A stretch of 64,000 bases of DNA from positions 131,984,553-132,048,552 of the forward strand of contig NC_133898.1 of assembly GCF_964199755.1 (NCBI RefSeq), read 5' to 3'. This DNA comes from Larus michahellis. Its lineage: Eukaryota > Chordata > Aves > Charadriiformes > Laridae. The translations under genes were made by a program, and so were the position numbers. Of this stretch, positions 57,301-64,000 are shown piece by piece. Numbering within the stretch: position 1 is the stretch's first letter; each line of letters begins with the position of its first letter. A model generated the notes under the pieces. It saw nothing but the letters and a program-made list of their open reading frames with translations, did not search any database and was not told where the DNA came from.

Positions 57301-59022
57301 TTGCCCTTCTCTGGACACGCTCCAGCCCCTCAAGGTCTTTCTTGGCGTGAGGGGCCCAAACCTGGACACAGCCCTCGAGGTGGGGCCTCCCCAGTGCCCA
57401 GTCCAGGGGGACGGTCACTGCCCCACTCCTGCTGGCCACACTGGTGCTGACACAGGCCAGGATGCTGGTGGCCTCCTTGGCCACCTGTGCATACTGCTGG
57501 CTCATATTCAGACGCTGTCGACCACATGTGGATGATGGCTTACCCAAAGCCGCCATACAGCCCTGCTCGCTCCAGCACCACCAGTCACACACAGCGCTCG
57601 CTCGTGGCCCCCCGGAGAGCTGGCCCTGGTCCCACCACACGCACAGTTCGACCCCGCCACAGCACAGCTGCCCTAGAGCACACAGCCCGTTACCCAGCCG
57701 TCCTCCTACCTGCTGCCGCTCCAGCTTCTTGGCCAGTTTCCTCTGGGCAGCAGGGTCATCCACCTGCACATGCTCTGGCAGCCGCTTCACCACTGTGAGG
57801 ATGGCGGAGAGGGGGGTGTGGGGTGGTGCCGCCCCGCCACAGCCCCCTCCCCGCTCCCCCACCCCCTGGTGACAATAGCTTTACCGGATTGGGGCTCGGT
57901 GGGGGTCAGCCTGGGCTTGGCCGCCGTGGCTGCCTGGCTCAGCTCTGCTTTCTTAGCCTGCTTCTGGGCCCGCTCCGCCTCCTGCTTGGCCCGGCGCTCG
58001 GCTCGCAGCTCAGCTTTGCTCTTGCCCCCTGCGGGCTTTTCACCATCGTTGGGGCCATCGGCCAAGGTGGGGGGGGACGTGGGGTGAGCGGCCACTGCAG
58101 GAGACGGAAGGGAGAAGTCTGAGCCCAGGCTCCATCACCAGGAGATACAGCCCGTGGCAGGGAGACTCTCCTCTGTGCCAGGCTCTGCCTTCGGAGGGGC
58201 AGCTTCACATTCTCCGGCATCACCACCCCCACACAGCCAGCATGGGGACCCCCAGGCCAGCCCCATGTTCAGGTGGGGAGGGGACCGGCCTCTCTAGATC
58301 TCAGCCCCCGCAGGCGCTCGAGGTGCAGAGAGCTGGGACACTCCACAGTTCCCCCCGTGGCCTCCCCTGACCAGAGGATGCTCCTGGCTCAGGGACGCTC
58401 TAGGCGAGGGTGTTCCCATCAGGGGAGACCACCGGGGGTCTCGCCATGGGGCTGCCGGGGAGGTCTGCTGCGGGGGTCTCCAGCGTGGGGGCTGCCTTGG
58501 GGGCAAGGAGATCCTCACCCTGCGGCTGCCCTGGGCTGGATGGTGTCCCCAGCTCGGGGGTCTCGGCCGCCGGCCCCTTCTCGCTCCTCTTCTTCTTCTT
58601 TTGCTGCTTCTTCTCCTTCCGCAACTGCAGCTTCTCCTCCCGGGAGAGCTCCGGGGCCTGCGGGCACAGACCGTCAGGCAGCCCCCGGCCCCCGGCCCGG
58701 CCCCAGCCCCACGCCGGCCCCCAGCCCCACGCCGGCCCCTGGCCCCGCTCACCTGCGGTCCCGCCGGCACCGGCGCGACTGCTTCGGAGCCGGTACCTGG
58801 AAGGAGGGGAAGCGTGAGCGGGGCCGGGGCCGGGGCCGGCCGCGGGGCCCGGGGGAGGCTGGTGTGGGGAGGCCGGGCGGGTGCCGAGCAGGGGGCGGGA
58901 GCAGGGCCCAGCCGGTGCCGCGGGGGGGTCCCGCCGCCCACCGGTGCCCGGCCCGTCCCGGCCCGTCCCGTCCCACCGGGGCCCGTCGCTCACTCACCGC
59001 CCGGCGCCGCCCGCTCCGCCAT
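51350..59022 (-). CDS. EIF2B4: EIF2B4, delta subunit of translation initiation factor eIF2B
   Basis: eIF2B is the decameric GDP-GTP exchange factor for eIF2 and the target of the integrated stress response; delta is one of its regulatory subunits. Thirteen coding exons: 59022-58998, 58796-58753, 58657-58519, 58094-57885, 57792-57710, 56831-56740, 56371-56257, 55835-55759, 55536-55434, 54067-53940, 52208-52028, 51947-51767, 51549-51350. They total 1578 nt, giving 525 residues (human 523). The lysine-rich N-terminus has [17 protein letters not shown] and a second basic helix, [18 protein letters not shown]. The Rossmann-like core contains [48 protein letters not shown] and [15 protein letters not shown]. 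The C-terminus is DLGMIPC through KNVDQ. All residues I compared by eye look conserved, so the protein is probably functional. Confidence 0.96.
54408..54945 (-). mobile_element. CR1 LINE 3' portion in EIF2B4 intron 9
   Basis: Minus orientation. The plus strand begins with cacagaatcacggaatggtttgg and continues through the typical ggcagggacacctcccac and tctctgggcaacctgggcc blocks. About 540 bp, 5'-truncated, a different subfamily from the 17762 and 56856 copies. Confidence 0.93.
55930..56040 (-). mobile_element. Short CR1 3' fragment
   Basis: The plus strand reads aaaatcatagaattgcctaggttgg..., the reversed CR1 terminus, about 110 bp, in EIF2B4 intron 7. Confidence 0.85.
56856..57530 (-). mobile_element. 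CR1 LINE 3' portion in EIF2B4 intron 5
   Basis: Minus-oriented, 5'-truncated copy whose body is almost the same as the 3' half of the plus-oriented element at 21608-22249. Both share the aggatgctggtggcctccttgg segment (in opposite orientation) and the lysine/glycine-coding C-terminal frame. It begins 25 bases into the intron from the 56831 acceptor. Confidence 0.93.
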
Positions 59023-59503
59023 GGCGCCCGCCGCCGCCCCGCAGCGCCCCCTGCCGGCCGGAGGGCGGGGCCCAAGGGCTCTGCCGTGACGTCACGCCCC
59101 CCGCATGACGCGCGGTGACGCCACGCCATGGCCGTGGGGGGGCCGCTCCCTCCCAGCGCGATCGGGAGCCTCGGGCCCTGCGCGCCCCCCGCCGCCCGTC
59201 CCGCTCCGGGCCCGCGCTCGGCACCGGCCGCGGCGGGGCGGGGCTGCCCCGGGGGGGTCTCGGAGAGGGGTGTCACCGGCCCGTTCCCGCTGCCGGGGGC
59301 CGTGCGGCTCCCCCCCGGTGCGGGGCGGAGCGAGGCGGGGCGGTCCGGCCCCGGCGGGCGGTTCCGGCGGCCGCGCCATCGCGGGGGCCCCGCGGGGCGG
59401 TGCCGGGGAGCGCCCGGCCCGACATGGCGGCGCGCGGCAGGTAGCGGGGGCGCGCGACTCGGCACGGCCCGGCCCCGGCCCCGGCCCCGGTCCCGGCCCC
59501 GCC
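59023..59503. promoter_or_regulatory. Bidirectional CpG-island promoter of EIF2B4 and SNX17
   Basis: The two start codons are only 481 bases apart, pointing away from each other. The interval is very CpG-rich and TATA-less, contains tgacgtca (59088-59095, a CRE) and gccatggcgg/gacatggcgg motifs. Head-to-head EIF2B4-SNX17 is also the mammalian arrangement. Confidence 0.75.
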
Positions 59504-62500
59504 ATGCACTTCTCCATCCCCGAGACCGAGACCCGCGCCGGCGACGGCGGCGCCGCCTACGTGGTGAGCGGGGCCGGGGCGGAGCGGTCCCGCGGCCCGG
59601 GTCCGGGTCCGCCGTCCCGGGGCGGGTGCTGTCCCCGCCCGGTGGGGCCGTGCGGGCCCGCAGCCCCGGCCGCCTGCGCGAAGCCGGGACCGGGGGAGGC
59701 GGGCAGCCCCCGGCCGGCCGCTCGCCATCCCCAGACACCCCCGCTCCCGGGCCAGGCGGGCGCCGGGCCGCGCCGCCCCTGCGCCCCGGGCCCGGGAGGG
59801 ACGGGGCCGGGCCGGGGGGGCGTTCCCCGGGGTGCAGCCGCCGCTCGGAGGGTCCCCGGGCCCTGCCCTGCGACAGGGGGGCGGCGGGTCCGGTGGGGGG
59901 AGGACAGCGGGCGGCGGCCCCATCCCGTCCCCGGCGCCCCCCCGGCTCATCCTGGCCCGTCCATCCGTCCGTCCCGGCTTCCTGTTTTGCTCGATTCGCC
60001 GTGAACGCCCCCGGGCTTGGCGGCTCCTCCGGGATCGGGTCCCCGGCGACGCTGCTGTGGGGCCCCGGCCCCAGGGCTCCCCGACACCCAGACCCCCCTC
60101 GCCGTCGGGGCCGCAGCAAGGTACCGCTGCGCGCCCGCGGGGGCTGCATCCGCCTCCGCGCTCCCCCCAGACCCCGGCTCGGGGCTCTGCAGCCCCTTTG
60201 GCTCCCTCCGGCCCTGCCGCCCTCTCCTTCGCGCCAGCTGCTATGGGCATCCCTCGCCTGCCCCCTTTGCCGAGGTCCCTCTCGGGGGGATCTTCCCCCA
60301 TCCTCTCAGCAGCCCGAGGCGGTGTTTTGGGGACACTGATGGCAGCCGTGAGCTGCGGGAAGGGACCTGGTGACCCACAGGCGGCTGTGGTCACCCAAGG
60401 GCTGGAGGAGCAGACGGCCAAGGCGTGTTCAGCCCCGTGCCTCCCCCTGCACTTTGCCCTCAGGTGCCGTGATGGCTCCTTGGGTGGGGGAAGACTTCGT
60501 CCCCGGTGTCAGAGGAGGGCTCGTCTGCAGCCCAGGGTCTTGGCGAGAGCTGGCGACCCTGTGGAGACTGCGGACCCCTGTGCTGGCGCTGGGCAGCTGT
60601 GGGTGTTGCCCGGGCCACCCGGCATCTGTTGTGGTGTCCTGGGCCCTCTGTGGGGACCTTGAGCTGCGGGGCTGTTGCCTTTGGGCTGGAGGACGGCGTG
60701 AGAAGCCCTTGTGAGCTCCAGCACGTGCAGGGCCAGAGTGGCCTGGATGGGTGCCTCCGCTGACCCCAGGCAGCCCCAGCTTTTGGGGGCAGGAGGACCC
60801 TTGGGGCTTCCAGTAAGGGAAACAGCCATGGGAGGTGCCTGCCTGGGTTGCTGTGACCAGCTGGAGGCACATCTCCAGCCCCTGTGGTGCGGTCCTGCCG
60901 CCCCCTCAAACGCTGTTCTGGGGATGGCAGGACCTGCTCGGGCACAGAGGGGACAGTGCTGTCCCCTGGGAGGACGCTGCCTGCAGCGAATTGCCCGGGA
61001 GCTGAGCCTGGCTGGGGGTATGGGGCAGAGGGGGCACCCAGGGCAGCAGCCAGGGACCCGCTCTGTGGTGTTATAGAAAAAGTGAGTTGAAATTTAGCTC
61101 TAGCACATGTAACTTCCGTAGCAGTGGGGTCCACCACAGCAGCCACCTCCCCGTCCTTGTGGGGCTCCCCCCAACCTGTGGGGCAGGCGAGCCCTGGCTG
61201 GGCTGGTGCGTGCTGGGGCAGAGCTGTCCCAGAGGGGTTCCAGCCTTTCCCCAGGCCTGGGGAGAGGGTGGGCTGGGGGGTGGCATGGCGTGGGGGCACG
61301 TCCTGCTGGGCTCTCTGCAGCAACCCTTGCGCTTTGGAGCAGCCAGTGTCCCAGTAGCGCTGTGGCATGTTGTGGTGGCCCCAGGGCGGGCAGGCAGCGC
61401 ATGAGGAAGGAAACCCCTGCCCTGTGGTGAGGGCTGTCTGTGGCCATGCACCCAGGGAGGCAGCGGAGCCAGCCCAGGACCACAGCCTTTGGCCACGCAG
61501 CTCTCCATGGCTGGACGCCAGGGTCCCCTCTCTGTTGGCCTGAGCGCAGCCCGGGTCGCTGTGCTGGCCATCGCGTTGCTGTGCTCACTCCTCTGAATGT
61601 GCCATGGGGCCTGAGGGATGGAGAACAGCTGCTGGCAGCCGCCTCTCCTTGCTGCAGGGAGGGGTGTCCTTGCCTGCCGACTTGGGGACGCCCATGTCCA
61701 CCACGTGGCTCCGTACTGTCCCCGTGTCTGGGTGGCTGCAGGGTTACTCCTTCCTGGTGTCCATCAGACATATCCCTTGGATGCGCTTGAACTTTCTAAG
61801 CACTTACATAGTGCTTAGCGGTATGGTTTAGCGATGGCTTTTTTCAGTGTTAGGTTGATGGTTGGACTAGATGATCTGAAAGGTCACTTCCAACCTGCGC
61901 AGTTCTATGATTCTGATTCCTGAGCCCATATCCACTGGGCTACAGGTCTGCACTGACACGTCCTTGGAGGAGCAGCACACAGAAACCTTTCAGTGCTGTT
62001 ACTGTACTTACCTGCACGAGTCCTGTGTGTTTGGCCTGTCCCCGCTTGCTAACGCGTAGCCCTTGGCTGCTGATGGCAGCCCCTCCTGGTCCTGGCTGTG
62101 CTGGGGGTCGTGGCTGTACCTCCTGGGGCTCCTTGTTGGCCGCTGGCCTCCATGGGCAGTCCTGCCGCTCTCCAGGCTGCTGGGGGTGATGCCCCTGGGG
62201 GCTGCAGGGTGTCCCGGCGCCACAAGGGAAGCGCTGGGGGGATTGTGTGCTCCGGGGCAGCGCTGGGGGGGTCCAGGTGGTGGGGGACACGCTGCCGGGA
62301 TTGGTGCCTCTGGGCTAGGGCCAGTGCCTGCGAGGCAAACTGGTTCCTGCAGCGGTGCCCAGCCCGTCGTAGAGCACATGAGGGTTCCTGGTGGGTCCTG
62401 GTGCTTCCCGGAGCACGGCTGAGCTCTGCTGACAGGAGGGGAGGGCAGGGGGTGCCCCACCTGCCCCTCGGCGGGGTCCTTGGGAGCATCGCCTCTTCCC

Positions 62501-63917
62501 GGGCTGTGGCAGGGCTTCTCCCTGGAGTGGCTCGTGGGCCCCAAGCCGGGCAGACCCCAGGGCCCCTCTGTCCAGCAGGTGCTGGGATCTGACTGGCATT
62601 TCTCCCCGCAGGCCTACAACATCCACGTGAACGGGGTGTTGCACTGCCGAGTACGCTACAGCCAGCTCCTGGGGCTGCACGAGCAGGTAGGGAGCCCCCT
62701 GTCCCCGGCGGGAGCTGCCACCGACATCCCCCCTCCCGCGGGGCCACGCTGCAGTGCCCGGGGCAGGCAGGGAGGTGGGGGAAAGCTGACCCGCTGGAGA
62801 GCAGCTCTGCAGAGAGGCACCCGGGGGTCCTGGGGGGCACCCAGTCGCCCATGAGCCAGCAACGTGCCCTTGTGGCCAACATGGCCAATGGTCTCCTGGG
62901 TGGGACATTCAAAAGAGTGTGGCCAGCAGGTGGAGGGAGGTCATCCTCCCCCTCTGCTCTGCCCTGGGGAGGCCACAGCTGGAGCACTGGGGCCAGTTCT
63001 GGGCTCCCCGGTTCCAGAAGGACAGGGAACTGCTGGGGAGGGGACAGCAAAGGGCTACCGAGATGATCAAGAGATGGAGCATCTCTGTGCTGAGGAAGGG
63101 CCGAGAGCCCTGGGGCTGTTCAGCTGGAGCAGAGCAGGCTGAGAGGGATCTCATCAATGCTCAGCAATAGCTAAAGGGCGGGGGGCAAGAGGATGGGGCC
63201 AGGCTCTTCTCAGTGGTGCCCGGGGACAGGACAAGGGGCAACGGGCACAAACTGGAACACGGGAAATTCCATCTCAACACGAGGAGGAACTTCTTTGCTG
63301 TGAGGGTGGCAGAGCCCTGGCACAGGCTGCCCAGAGAGGTGGTGGAGTCTCCGTCTCTGGAGACATTCCAACCCCGCCTGGACGCGTTCCTGTGCCACCT
63401 GCTCTGGGTGACCCTGCTCTGGCCGGGGGTTGGACAGGATGATCTCCAGAGGTCCCTGCCAACCCCGACCATTCTGTGATTCTGTGAAAGCGCCGCATGC
63501 TGCTGTGGAGCCAGAGCCTCAGGTGCTGCAGTGGCCGTGGGCAAGCATGTGCCGCCCAGTGCTGCTGCGGGGCTGGCTGGGGTCTCGTTTTTTGTTCCTT
63601 GGCATTGGGTGCAGGCCTGCTCTCCCGCTCTGTGATGTCCCACCTGGGTTCTTGCAAACTGCTGGCCACCCGTTAGGATAAGGAACACTGGCGAGCTCTC
63701 CACTCCCCTTGCCAGGGCGCTGGAGATCAGCTGGGGCGGGGGGTCAGAGCAGCCCCCGTCTCCCTTGGAGGCTCCCGCAGCATTCTGCTCTCTCCCCAGC
63801 TAAGGAAAGAGTATGGCGCCAACGTGGTCCCAGCCTTTCCCCCAAAGAAGATCTTCACACTCACCCCGGCAGAGGTAGAGCAACGGCGGGAGCAGCTGGA
63901 GAAATACATGCAGGCTG
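59504..63917 (+). CDS. SNX17: SNX17, sorting nexin 17 (5' part; gene runs off the window)
   Basis: SNX17 binds NPxY-motif cargo (LDL-receptor family, integrins) on early endosomes and drives Retriever-dependent recycling. Three coding exons are visible: 59504-59563, 62612-62686 and 63800-63917, with the next donor at 63918. They encode 84 residues plus one base: the MHFSIPETE start and the first half of the PX domain (YNIHVNGVLHCRVRYSQLLG, then FPPKK and TPAEVEQRREQLEKYMQA), almost the same as human. The PX, FERM-like and tail regions continue beyond 64000. Intron 1 is 3.0 kb, GC-rich, and holds a short CR1 fragment; intron 2 holds a longer CR1. Confidence 0.95.
61785..61920 (+). mobile_element. 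Short CR1 3' fragment in SNX17 intron 1
   Basis: ggttggactagatgatctgaaaggtcacttccaacc followed by attctatgattctga, the canonical CR1 3' end, plus strand; about 130 bp. Confidence 0.9.
62790..63488 (+). mobile_element. CR1 LINE 3' end in SNX17 intron 2
   Basis: A plus-oriented 5'-truncated CR1 ending in attctgtgattctgtga at 63488. Nearly the same as the inverted copy at 17762-18440 through the coding tail and the 3' UTR. It covers more than half of SNX17 intron 2. Confidence 0.94.
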
Positions 63918-64000
63918 GTAAGCGGGGGCTGCCCTGTGCTGTGGATGGGGGCCGGCCGCCCCTGCCTCGCCCCGGGGCACTGCCTGCATCCCCCTCCCCA

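Overview
The window looks like a GC-rich, gene-dense stretch of an avian genome. The evidence is vertebrate exon-intron genes with short introns, long C/G-rich introns full of minisatellites, and abundant chicken-repeat-1 (CR1) LINE fragments in both orientations. There is also one LTR of a type I associate with birds. Species cannot be fixed from the sequence. The gene content is that of human 2p23.3 (UCN, TRIM54, DNAJC5G, SLC30A3, GTF3C2, EIF2B4, SNX17), a set that is hard to recover in bird assemblies because of base composition.

Layout: UCN (+, 1151-1450), the urocortin prohormone in one coding exon behind a CRE/TATA promoter; TRIM54 (-, 8736-5622), a muscle RING/B-box protein with MEF2 sites upstream; DNAJC5G (-, 12233-10678), a cysteine-string J-protein; a complete 14-exon UCKL1-like gene (-, 26217-14186), uridine/cytidine kinase plus UPRT-like domain, with a 7.4-kb intron that has collected CR1 copies; SLC30A3/ZnT3 (+, 28571-32554), with a minisatellite in intron 1; GTF3C2 (-, 44227-33853), the WD-repeat subunit of TFIIIC, reconstructed as 18 coding exons; a 7-kb interval with three 164-nt U1 snRNA genes and one large CR1; EIF2B4 (-, 59022-51350), 13 coding exons; and the first three coding exons of SNX17 (+, from 59504), which runs off the right end. 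EIF2B4 and SNX17 share a 480-bp bidirectional CpG promoter. Exon joins were chosen by GT/AG sites, reading phase and protein similarity. All complete models except the 3' end of TRIM54 and the 5' end of GTF3C2 close in frame without ambiguity.

The main points of interest are: (1) the UCKL1-like gene beside DNAJC5G, which mirrors the DNAJC5-UCKL1 pair on human 20q13.33 and suggests a genome-duplication paralog absent from the corresponding human interval; (2) three U1 genes with intact promoters, Sm sites and 3' boxes that all carry the same substitutions in the U1-70K-binding and U1A-binding loops; (3) a gene order that differs from human by a single inversion of the UCN-SLC30A3 block; (4) a perfect 37-bp-arm palindrome in GTF3C2 intron 1. 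The genes are not an operon-like pathway; their grouping is inherited synteny.
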